61,644 bases of DNA from Candidatus Gastranaerophilales bacterium (GTDB lineage: Bacteria > Cyanobacteriota > Vampirovibrionia > Gastranaerophilales > Gastranaerophilaceae). Location: contig CAJULH010000006.1 of the NCBI GenBank assembly GCA_910587175.1, forward strand, positions 1 to 61,644. The letters run 5' to 3'. The notes under the pieces are model-generated. The model was not told the DNA's origin, made no database searches, and saw only the letters and a list, made by a program, of their open reading frames with translations. Shown here one piece after another: positions 46,699 to 54,372 of this stretch. A program made the translations under genes and the position numbers. How positions within the stretch are numbered: the first letter of the stretch is position 1; each line of letters starts with the position of its first letter.

Positions 46699-46953
46699 CT
46701 AAAAATATTCCGCATCCAGGACACAGCGCACACCAAAGGCGTAGTATATATCATGACCGGCGTCCCCGTGGTACCCAAAGAATCTACCGTCCCATAGCTC
46801 CGGAGACCATGCGTTAGAGTCGCCCACGCGGTTGCTTGACCAAACATGGTGCGCATAGCATCCATTTTCACAAGACCCCGGGCAACTTCCGGTGCCGCTG
46901 CCGCAATACAGGGTGCCGTAGCCGGTATTCCAGTCACAGAGCTTGTCTGCAGG
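46699..46953 (-). pseudogene. Silent cassette 5
   Basis: The module opens ADKLCDWNTGYGTLYC and closes AFGVRCVLDAEYF. The variable block GDSNAWSPEL is identical in cassette 7. An ATG directly precedes it (46956) but lacks a ribosome site and a signal peptide. Confidence 0.75.
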
Positions 46954-47013
46954 CAATTATTCCGGAGGTAATTTAACGACCATAATAAATTGTTTTTGCA
47001 AGTATTTTGATTG

Positions 47014-47274
47014 TTACTGTAAAAAACAATTCATATCCAGGACACAGCGCACAGAAAAGGCGTTGGTAGAATACCTGTCATTTAGCTTGGAGTGTGAAGC
47101 GTCTGCCATACCACTGCTTATGTATAGGGCGTAATAACTCGTACCGTCAATAAGCGTGCTTGACCATACGTGGAGCGGCCAGCAGTTGCCACCATTGGAA
47201 CCCGGGCAGCTGCCATATCCCGGAGCGCACCGCAGGGTGCCGTAACCAGAATTGGCGTCACAAAGTTTGTCCGT
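47014..47274 (-). pseudogene. Silent cassette 6
   Basis: The module opens TDKLCDANSGYGTLRC and closes AFSVRCVLDMN. The block SSTLIDGTSYYAL is nearly the same in cassette 8. Confidence 0.75.
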
Positions 47275-47353
47275 CTTATTATTTGGAAGTGCAAATAACA
47301 AGTATTTTTGCATACACCAGCACTGGCGGAACTTTTTTGGAAACATTTTTATT

Positions 47354-47599
47354 CTAAAAATATTCCGCATCCAGGACACAGCGCACAGTAGTGGCGTTCG
47401 TCTTAGCGTGACCAGCGTCACCGTTGTACTCATAGAATCTGCCGCCATTGAGCTCGGGAGACCAGGCGTTAGAGTCACCTACGGGCTTGCTTGAACATAC
47501 GATGTACGGGTAGCAGCGGTTATTGATGGCGCCCGGACAGCTGTCAAAGCCTCTTTCGCACTGCAGAGTGCCGTAACCGGAATTTACATCTAACGGGCG
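47354..47599 (-). pseudogene. Silent cassette 7
   Basis: The module opens RPLDVNSGYGTLQC (first Cys lost) and closes TTVRCVLDAEYF. In the middle block the usual H-V-W-S is I-V-C-S. It shares variable block GDSNAWSPEL and the ending D-A-E-Y-F with cassette 5. Confidence 0.75.
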
Positions 47600-47779
47600 T
47601 GTTGTTTTTTTGTTTATTTTGCCGGCGTCCTTGCTCACAAAACTCACATCCTGTCTTTAAGAAGTGGCAATATCTGCAGGTTATGCTAGTGTATCACCTG
47701 GCGGTTGAAGCCTTAACGCCATCATAGTGTTTAAACAGTACCGGTTTGTATGCCTTGTTGCGGAGTTGTTCGCAATTAT

Positions 47780-48121
47780 TTATATGCAAGTGCAAATAAA
47801 TACATTGTTGCATAAGCAAAGAGACATTTTTTGAAACATTTTTATTCTGAAATATTTCAAATCCAGGACACAGCGCACAGCAAAGGCATGGGTAGCATAC
47901 CTGTTACTTAGTGTGGAGTGTGTAGTGTCTACACCGCCGCTATTCAGGTTTAAGGCGTAATAGCTCGTACCGCTTATAAGAGTGCTTGACCATACGTGGT
48001 TCGGGAAGCAGTTGTTAGCATTGCCTGTACCAGGTGCGGCGCCCGGGCAGCTGCCATAGCCATAGTTACACTGCAGGGTGCCGTAACCGGCATATCTGTC
48101 ACAGAGCTTGTCTGCAGGATT
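47780..48121 (-). pseudogene. Silent cassette 8
   Basis: The module opens NPADKLCDRYAGYGTLQC and closes AFAVRCVLDLKYF. The block SSTLISGTSYYALNL parallels cassette 6. The sequence downstream of its closing block resembles that of cassette 7. Confidence 0.75.
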
Positions 48122-48133
48122 CTTCCGCAAATA

Positions 48134-48403
48134 CTATCTTTCACTTTGAAAGTTCAAATCCAGGACACAGCGCACAGTAAAGGCGTGGGTATAAATGCAC
48201 TTACCTGTGCTGTCACATGTACCCTCCCTGTATAGAGTTCCACCGTTTAATTGAAACCCGCTATAGTAGCCTGTGTCTCTATACTCGCCTGACCATATGT
48301 GGTTCGGGTAGCAGTTGCTGTTCTGGGCGCCCGGGCAGCTGCCTACGCCAGGATAGCACTGCAGGGTGCCATAACCGGAGTTGGCGTCACAGAGCTTGTC
48401 TGC
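48134..48403 (-). pseudogene. Silent cassette 9
   Basis: Hand translation gives ADKLCDANSGYGTLQC, SCPGAQNSNCYPNHIWSG, then a variable part containing the Cys pair CDSTGKC, and AFTVRCVLDLN before TAG. No ATG lies in frame ahead of it. Confidence 0.75.
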
Positions 48404-48493
48404 AGAGTATCTACAAAATTTGTTTCTTATAGCATCAAAACCCTGTTCTGTTTTGTATGGGTTAAACCCTTCCGGAAGTCTTATGGATTTAAC

Positions 48494-48751
48494 TCAAAGG
48501 ACACAGCGCACACCTAAAGCAGCAGTGATGACGCGGCGGGTGGAAGCATCAAGGTAGAAACTGCCTGTGTATAGTCCTCTGTCATAGGTATTGTCTCCGG
48601 CTCCGACAGACTCTCCTGCCCATAACCAATACGGCCAGCAGCTATCAGTCCAGCCGGTACTAAAGCCTCCGCCTCCGCCCGGGCAGCTGCCTTTGCCCCA
48701 ATTGCACCTTAGGGTGCCATAACCGGACTCTCTGTCACAGAGCTGTCCGCA
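48494..48751 (-). pseudogene. Silent cassette 10
   Basis: Hand translation gives CGQLCDRESGYGTLRC, SCPGGGGGF, SCWPYWLWAG, and a closing LGVRCVL followed at once by TGA, the only copy lacking the final Asp. A TAA lies two codons upstream of the module. It is the most divergent cassette. Confidence 0.7.
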
Positions 48752-49035
48752 GAACCTTTATGGGATTTTAATTTAAAGAGGTTCATATCCAGGACACAGC
48801 GCACAGTACCTGTAATTGTATATATGCACTCACCGGTACTGCAGGCACCCTTAAGACTAAAGATACCTGAAACCAGCTCGGCAAGCTTATATATACCAGC
48901 GCTGCTTCCTTCTGTGCCTGACCATACGTGGTACGGGTGGCAGCGGTTAGCCCAATAGGTGCCAGTGCCGGCGCCCGGGCAGCCGTCCATAATGCGCAAA
49001 CAATGCAAGGTGCCGTAACCGGCATTATGACAGCT
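48709..49035 (-). pseudogene. Silent cassette 11
   Basis: The module opens SCHNAGYGTLHC and closes TGTVRCVLDMN. The variable part has the Cys pair CSTGEC, as in cassette 9. It is the array-distal copy; no expressed full-length gene follows upstream. Confidence 0.7.
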
Positions 49036-49080
49036 AGGCACTCTGTATTCCTATAATTTTCAATGTGCAGCTGTGTCAAA

Positions 49081-49484
49081 TATAAAAAGCAGGTGATGTG
49101 ATTTAATAATATAAACTTTATTAAATGGCAGCTATAAAATTGATTTTTCTATCCGAAGGATTGCTTTACCGATGCCTGCAATATTGAATAAAGGTAAACG
49201 CCGGAAAGTCTCGCAAGGATATAAAATCAACCTAGCTAAAAATCATCCAAATAAATGACCCTGCCTGACGATTTGAATTCCCCGCTGCTAAAATCCGTAA
49301 ACCTTAACACTCCCGGGGTAAATTTCTAAATACAATATTACTCCACAAAACAAATTGCGGGCAAATATATTAACATTAAAATAATTAAGCGGTTTATATT
49401 ATCATAATATTTGCCGTGGCGGGTATTTTTATTAAAATTCATTAAAGATACAATGACCTTAAAATACAATTAAAGGAAAATTTT
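49081..49484. other. 400-base spacer between the cassette array and the next gene
   Basis: No gene is apparent. On the minus strand around 49110-49240 two short overlapping frames of 20-40 codons are open but have no start or ribosome site; they could be decayed coding sequence. The right part (49330-49470) is AT-rich and should contain the promoter of the gene at 49485. Confidence 0.4.
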
Positions 49485-49958
49485 ATGTTTAAGAAGTTTT
49501 TATCCCTCTTAATTTGTTTATATACAATGTTTTTTATGAACTGTGCTTTTGCAGATGAGCTTGAAGATGTTCAGAAATTTTTTGATAACTATGTACAGGC
49601 TGCAAATTCCTACTCAAAAACCGTTGTTGATTATTATCTGCCAAACGCAAATATTGTAAGAGTGGTATTAAAGCCTGACGGTACGACCCAAAGTGTTAAT
49701 TTTCCTATGGAAAGGTATAAAAAAGAACTTAAAAAAGGTCAGCCGCTTGCAAGACTTTCAAGATATAAAAATAAATATACAGAGAAAAAATTTGAAAAAC
49801 TTCCCGACGGGGATTACAAAATATCTGCGCTAAGGACGCCAAATGGGGATAAAAAAGCTTTACCGTTCTACTTCATTGTAACCAAAACCGAAAACGGATG
49901 GAAAGTCAAAGAAGAATCTATGCAAACAACCGTGCAAAAATTTTTATCTTCAAAATAA
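49485..49958 (+). CDS. Small exported protein, NTF2-like
   Basis: The 157-aa protein has a signal peptide (residues 1-23, ending A-F-A-D). The mature part resembles the NTF2-like/SnoaL fold: an initial helix pair (EDVQKFFDNYVQAANSYSK), a short strand segment and a final curved sheet (FYFIVTKTENGWKVKEES). Ligand and role are unknown. AAAGGAAAA precedes the ATG. It is a single gene ending in a strong terminator. Confidence 0.75.
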   Translation: MFKKFLSLLICLYTMFFMNCAFADELEDVQKFFDNYVQAANSYSKTVVDYYLPNANIVRVVLKPDGTTQSVNFPMERYKKELKKGQPLARLSRYKNKYTEKKFEKLPDGDYKISALRTPNGDKKALPFYFIVTKTENGWKVKEESMQTTVQKFLSSK

Positions 49959-49966
49959 ATATTTAA

Positions 49967-49997
49967 AAAGCCCGGTAGTTTGTATACCGGGCTTTGA
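49967..49997. terminator. Bidirectional terminator
   Basis: AAAGCCCGGTA and TACCGGGCTTT form an 11-bp stem between convergent genes, with A-rich and T-rich flanks. Confidence 0.85.
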
Positions 49998-50011
49998 ATT
50001 TTAATACAGAT

Positions 50012-50593
50012 TTATTTATGCTGCTGTGTAAAATCTGAAGCATTTCTAAGGTCGTTTAAATATTGCTGACCGTTCATTACTTCCTGATAAAGCTGGTTTA
50101 AGTTTTGTTCAAGTTTGTTTAAAACCTGTTGTGCGTAGTTTTGTGCACCGTCTTTGATTCTTATAGACTCTTCATTTGCATTTAAACGCACGCTTTCGGC
50201 TTCATTAAAGGCTTTCATTTTAATGTCTTCGCATTCCTGAATAACCTGTTCTCTGAAACTTTTTGCCTTTTCTTCCATATCTCGCATTATGCTTGATTCG
50301 TTTAACATTCTGTGGCGCTCATTTTCGGCATCTGCAATGATTCTGTCAGCTTTCATTCTCGCATCCTGCAGAATATCATCCTTTTTCCTTAAGATAACAT
50401 GCGCATCTCTTATTTCGTTTGAAACGGCATCGGGGAAACCGTTTATAATTTTTGATAATTCTTTGCTTTTCACCACTACATAATGACCTGGTATAATATG
50501 CAGTCCCACTTCCCAGAGTTCGTTCAATTTGTCAATTAAATCGTACATTTTTTCTTCTGATTGTGACATGCTAAAATTCTGCCTTTCGTTCAT
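50012..50593 (-). CDS. DivIVA-like coiled-coil protein
   Basis: The 193-aa protein has a short N-terminal domain followed by a long heptad-rich coiled coil (about residues 75-180, with EDIKMKAFNEAESVRLNANE). The pattern resembles DivIVA-type or ATP-synthase-b-type scaffolds. The start codon overlaps the coaD stop by one base, so the two are translationally coupled. Function is unproven; a role in cell shape or division is possible. Confidence 0.7.
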   Translation of the reverse strand: MNERQNFSMSQSEEKMYDLIDKLNELWEVGLHIIPGHYVVVKSKELSKIINGFPDAVSNEIRDAHVILRKKDDILQDARMKADRIIADAENERHRMLNESSIMRDMEEKAKSFREQVIQECEDIKMKAFNEAESVRLNANEESIRIKDGAQNYAQQVLNKLEQNLNQLYQEVMNGQQYLNDLRNASDFTQQHK

Positions 50594-51102
50594 TAAACAT
50601 TTTGTTTATGCTTTTGTAAATATTCTACCACACTTTTCGGGACAAATTTAGAAACATCCTGTCCCAAAGAAGATAATTCCTTCACAATGCCGGAGCTTAT
50701 AAAGTTGTATTTTGGTTTTGTGATTAGAAAAACAGTCCCTATTTCAGGAGCGATAGCCTGGTTTGTCTGGGATAATTGCATTTCATATTCAAAGTCTGAA
50801 ACTGCACGTAGCCCCCTGATTAAAAATTTTGCACCCATTTGTCTTGCATAGTCAATGGTGAGACCTTCAAAAGAACCAACTTCGACATTATTTAAATTTT
50901 CCATATCTTGAATAGATTCTTTTATAAGCTGAACTCTGTCTGCTGTTGGCAGATATGATTTTTTGGAATTATTTTTAAGCACTGCAATTATTACCTTGTC
51001 AAACATAGATGCTGCGCGCTCAAGGATGTCCAAATGCCCCTTTGTGACAGGGTCAAAGCTGCCAGGATACACTGCTATTTTTATTTTCTCACTGTTTTCC
51101 AT
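50593..51102 (-). CDS. coaD: Phosphopantetheine adenylyltransferase
   Basis: CoaD transfers AMP from ATP to 4'-phosphopantetheine, the penultimate step of coenzyme A synthesis. The 169-aa protein has the nucleotidyltransferase motif YPGSFDPVTKGHLDI, the substrate-binding LIRGLRAVSDFEYE and the ATP-contacting FISSGIVKELSSLG. I start at 51102 (M-E-N-S-E-K); the open frame extends 14 codons further but without support. TATAAT (51115-51110 on the minus strand) ends 7 bases before this ATG, predicting a leaderless message. Confidence 0.95.
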   Translation of the reverse strand: MENSEKIKIAVYPGSFDPVTKGHLDILERAASMFDKVIIAVLKNNSKKSYLPTADRVQLIKESIQDMENLNNVEVGSFEGLTIDYARQMGAKFLIRGLRAVSDFEYEMQLSQTNQAIAPEIGTVFLITKPKYNFISSGIVKELSSLGQDVSKFVPKSVVEYLQKHKQNV

Positions 51103-51387
51103 TAATAATATTATATTATTAAAATTTTTTTGCCCAAAATACATGTTTTAACATGCAGGCTAAATGTAACAAAATCTTTACAATTTGACTAAAAGTTATT
51201 CAAATTCGGGGAAAAATCATGCCTTTATATAAAAAATCATTAATTTATACGATATTAATCGTGTGTTATTAAAGTATTATATCTTCTTGACGTCGACCTT
51301 ATTAAAAGGCTTGAAAAATTACTCTAAATATTGCCAAAAAGCCGCCACAAGGTTTGATTATCAAGGGGAAAAGAGTTTTAAATCAAG

Positions 51388-52035
51388 ATGTTTAATCCTG
51401 CCATTCAAAGTTATATAAATTCATCCGGCGAAGCCCAGGCAAAACAACGGGCAAAGCAGATAGATTCGTATCTGAATTCTATTTACCCTGCTGAAAATAA
51501 GCCTGCGCAGACAAATGAAGCTAAGGAAACTTTTGGTGCAAAACCTTTTAATGAGGTTTTAAAAACATCTGCAGATTCAAAACAGGTGTTTAAGCTGGAT
51601 ACCCCGCCGGGAATTCCTTTTGGCGCTCTTTCATCACTTGGCAGAAACAGAAAAATGAGCAAGGATGAAATTTTAGGGCTTATTGATGCTACTGCAAATA
51701 AATACGGCGTTGATAATAAACTTGTGCGCGCACTTGTGAAACAGGAATCAGGTTTTAATCCTAATGCTAAATCATACGTAGGTGCTATGGGTTTAATGCA
51801 GCTTATGCCCTCAACTGCTGCAGGACTTGGTGTAAAAGACCCGCTTGACCCTGTGCAAAATATAGATGGTGGTGTCAGATATTTAAAATCTATGCTGGAC
51901 AGGTTTAACGGCAATAAGATTTTAGCCCTTGCTGCCTATAACGCAGGACCAAATGCCGTGAAAAAATACAACGGCGTACCCCCTTATAAAGAAACGCAAA
52001 ATTACGTCAGGTCGATATTAAGTATGTATTTGTAA
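51388..52035 (+). CDS. Lytic transglycosylase (SLT domain), flagellar-associated
   Basis: The 215-aa protein has a disordered N-terminal half and a C-terminal SLT/goose-lysozyme-like domain from about residue 90, with catalytic Glu in VRALVKQESGFNPNA, then GAMGLMQLMPSTA and LALAAYNAGPNAV. It cleaves the peptidoglycan glycan strand. There is no signal peptide, but it lies just upstream of fliE and fliF, so it may clear the wall for assembly of the export apparatus and be exported by it. AAGGGGAAAAGAG precedes the ATG. Confidence 0.88.
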   Translation: MFNPAIQSYINSSGEAQAKQRAKQIDSYLNSIYPAENKPAQTNEAKETFGAKPFNEVLKTSADSKQVFKLDTPPGIPFGALSSLGRNRKMSKDEILGLIDATANKYGVDNKLVRALVKQESGFNPNAKSYVGAMGLMQLMPSTAAGLGVKDPLDPVQNIDGGVRYLKSMLDRFNGNKILALAAYNAGPNAVKKYNGVPPYKETQNYVRSILSMYL

Positions 52036-52107
52036 CCTGAGTTTTTTTAAAACTGCAGGGGCACTGTAAAACCCTAAAAGCAAAAGTTAAAATAAAGGAA
52101 ATAAAAT

Positions 52108-52434
52108 ATGTCTGAAGGATTTAGTCCTAAAATCAACCTCGGTGAGAGGATAGAACCCAGCAAAATTACAACAACTCTCACTCCTATGAGGTTTAAAAAC
52201 ATTGAACAGCCTGAAACCACAGATTTTAAAAGTGTATTTTCAGGGCTTGTGGAAAATTTAAACAAGGAAATGAATGCACCTGATGAGCTTACAAAGGATG
52301 CTATGCTTGGAAAAGCGGATGTTCATGATGTTATGGCAGCCATTGCTAAATCTGAAATCCAGTTGAACGTTGCAACAACGGTTGTTGGAAAAGTCATCCA
52401 AACGTATGAAAAAATCATGCAAATTCAAATCTAA
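52108..52434 (+). CDS. fliE: Flagellar hook-basal body adaptor FliE
   Basis: FliE joins the MS ring to the rod. The 108-aa protein has the diagnostic C-terminus: DVHDVMAAIAKSEIQLNVATTVVGKVIQTYEKIM matches the FliE pattern of H-x-V-M-x-A...K-A...L...V...V-x-A-Y-x-E-I-M in helices (only parts are quoted in order). AAAGGAAAT precedes the ATG. fliF follows after 145 bases. Confidence 0.88.
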   Translation: MSEGFSPKINLGERIEPSKITTTLTPMRFKNIEQPETTDFKSVFSGLVENLNKEMNAPDELTKDAMLGKADVHDVMAAIAKSEIQLNVATTVVGKVIQTYEKIMQIQI

Positions 52435-52579
52435 AGTTAACTAATAACGATTTTAATAGTATAATTATTTGTGTAATAAGCTAATTGTGTAGTAAGAATG
52501 CGCAAAATCTCATATATAAAGCGCATTTGACAGCAGGGAAAGACCGCAAATAACAACCAGGAAAGATATAAATTACCTT

Positions 52580-54277
52580 ATGGATTTTAAGAAGATAATG
52601 GAAAATAAACCGTTATTTTACGGCATCATAGCAGGTGTTGTAATACTTCTGCTCCTTGTTGTCGTTGTTGGTGTTTCAATTTCTTCTAATGCAAATTCAA
52701 AAGCAGGCGTTGTGAAAGAAAAGGTTATAAAAGAACCATACGATCTTTTTACAACAGATAAAATAGGTCAGGCGCTTGAAGTACAGGCACTGTTGGCGCG
52801 TGAAGGCATAAAGGCTCAAAGAAGGGTGGATGGTACAAAATCCACGCTTTATCTTGAAAACTACACACAGAGTGAAAAAGACATAGCCCTTCTTGCAATC
52901 GTAAGAAGCGGGCTTGTAGACCAGCATATAGGTCTGGAAATATTTGATAATGGTGATTTTACATCTACAAAAGAAGATAAAAGAATTCGTCTTGCAAGGG
53001 CTATAAATGGTGAACTTGCAAGGCTCATCAGAAAAATTCCGCCAATTAAAAATGCGCAGGTGTTTATTTCAATTCCGGAGCAAACCTTCTTTGCAAGCAA
53101 GCAAAAGCCTATAACTGCAACTGTCCAGGTGCAGCTTGATTCCGGCGAAAGGCTTGATAATATGAAGGTAAAAGCCATAACAAACCTTCTTTTGGGTGCA
53201 GTTCAAGGTTTGGAAGCTGATAATATTTCAATAACAGATACAAACGGTAACGTTTACAACAGCATAATAGGCGGAGCAAACGATGCACTGTCAAAGATTG
53301 AAGAAAATGATAAATATATGCAGCAAAAGGTTGCAGCCCAGCTTGACAGGCTTGTCGGCAAAGGGAATTATGTTGTAACGGTTTCAACCTTCTTAACGCA
53401 GGCTCCGGTCGAAAAAACAAGTATAATCTACGACCCGCATTCAAAAACTGCTGTAAACGAGCAAGGCTTTACGGAAAAACTTGGTGATGTTTCAAACGAT
53501 TCAAACTCTGCGACAAATGCGGTGAGTGTTTATCTGCCTTATGGTGTGCCGGGTTCCGGTGCAAATTCTACCCAGGACAGAAGATATGTCCGCCAGGCTC
53601 ATGAAACCCAATACGGAGTTTCAAAGACCCAGGTGAATGAATATATGAAAGAAGGCGTAATAGAACAGATTTCAATCGCTGTGTCTTTGGAGCAGTCTGC
53701 TATTCCTATGAGTATGACAATACAGGAGTTAAAGGAATTGATTGCAAATGCTGCAAGCCCCCTTGTTGACCCTGAAAATGTATCAATAGCATTTGTTGAA
53801 TCAACTTCGCCGATTCTTGCCCCGGATAGCCCAAACCAGCTGCCAAAACCGGAAGAATCCGGAAATCCGTGGTGGGTTGTTGGCTTAGCGCTTCTTATTG
53901 GTCTTGGTTTTGGTTTAAAACACATTACACAGAAAGTAAGACAGGAAGCAGAACGCCAGGAAGAGGAACTTGAACTTTTAAGAAAGAAAACGGAAGATCA
54001 GGAAAAACAATTAAAAGATGTGAATATGAAGGCAGCGGAACTTATTCAAAAACAGGCTCAAATGGCGCAAAACCTTATAGAACAGCAAAATATGCAGATG
54101 ATTCAGGCTCAGGCTGCAGCACAGGCTGCTATGGCGCAAAACCCTGCCCCAAAAGCACAAGCGGCAAAGCACCCTGTAGATATTAAAGATGAATTAAACG
54201 AACTTTCAATGGATTTTAACGACATTGATGAAAATGATGCAGTTGAAAAATTGAAAAACTGGATTGAAACAAACTAG
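52580..54277 (+). CDS. fliF: Flagellar MS-ring protein FliF
   Basis: The 565-aa protein has an N-terminal membrane helix (about residues 13-34), the ring-building YscJ/FliF domain with LEVQALLAREGIKAQRR and ARAINGELARLIRKIPPIKN, a central beta-collar domain, a second membrane helix near 433-450 (PWWVVGLALLIGLGFGL), and a cytoplasmic tail ending DAVEKLKNWIETN, the typical FliG-binding end. It forms the base of the flagellar motor and export gate. A Gln/Ala-rich coiled region lies in the cytoplasmic part. Confidence 0.93.
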   Translation: MDFKKIMENKPLFYGIIAGVVILLLLVVVVGVSISSNANSKAGVVKEKVIKEPYDLFTTDKIGQALEVQALLAREGIKAQRRVDGTKSTLYLENYTQSEKDIALLAIVRSGLVDQHIGLEIFDNGDFTSTKEDKRIRLARAINGELARLIRKIPPIKNAQVFISIPEQTFFASKQKPITATVQVQLDSGERLDNMKVKAITNLLLGAVQGLEADNISITDTNGNVYNSIIGGANDALSKIEENDKYMQQKVAAQLDRLVGKGNYVVTVSTFLTQAPVEKTSIIYDPHSKTAVNEQGFTEKLGDVSNDSNSATNAVSVYLPYGVPGSGANSTQDRRYVRQAHETQYGVSKTQVNEYMKEGVIEQISIAVSLEQSAIPMSMTIQELKELIANAASPLVDPENVSIAFVESTSPILAPDSPNQLPKPEESGNPWWVVGLALLIGLGFGLKHITQKVRQEAERQEEELELLRKKTEDQEKQLKDVNMKAAELIQKQAQMAQNLIEQQNMQMIQAQAAAQAAMAQNPAPKAQAAKHPVDIKDELNELSMDFNDIDENDAVEKLKNWIETN

Positions 54278-54372
54278 CCCATATTTAAAAATAAGGGTAA
54301 AATAATTATTAAAAGAAAAAAGCGGAGAGAGAGGGTTAAAAACCAACCTGAAAATATCAAAGGGGAGCCGTT

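Larger units (their letters stand above)
45170..49041 (-). repeat. Tandem array of eleven silent C-terminal domain cassettes
   Basis: The region contains eleven divergent copies of one module, all on the minus strand, spaced about 280-490 bases. Each has a conserved entry block (L-C-D, then G-Y-G-T-L-Q-C), a middle block (C-P-G-A, then C-Y-P-N-H-V-W-S), a hypervariable stretch rich in Ser, Tyr, Asn and Gly, and a closing block V-R-C-V-L-D. The DNA sequence CCAGGACACAGCGCACA (reverse of the closing block) is present in ten of eleven copies. The modules are open in frame but lack signal peptides and convincing starts. The base composition is visibly richer in GC than the flanking genes. The family is unknown to me; pilin-like or adhesin C-terminus is a guess. 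Confidence 0.85.

Noticed and set aside
45340..47478. Several open frames of 90-150 codons within the array in other frames, including plus-strand ones
   Set aside because: They are out of frame with the conserved blocks and arise because the GC-rich modules have few stops; their sequences show the tell-tale shadow C-A-V-S-W (frame-shifted V-R-C-V-L-D).
45170..49041. Diversity-generating retroelement
   Set aside because: The domain end could be a retroelement target, but there is no reverse transcriptase, no template repeat and no adenine-specific substitution pattern; many donors instead of one template point to gene conversion.
45170..49041. Integron gene cassettes
   Set aside because: The modules do not contain complete genes, no attC-like sites with GTTRRRY cores recur between them, and no integrase gene is present.
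45170..49041. CRISPR array
   Set aside because: Repeated blocks are coding, unequal in spacing (about 280-490 bases) and diverged; there are no short identical repeats with uniform spacers or cas genes.
50593..51144. Longer coaD product beginning 14 codons upstream
   Set aside because: The upstream part runs through the promoter-like TATAAT and has no ribosome site; CoaD proteins begin close to the K-I-A-V-Y-P-G-S-F motif.
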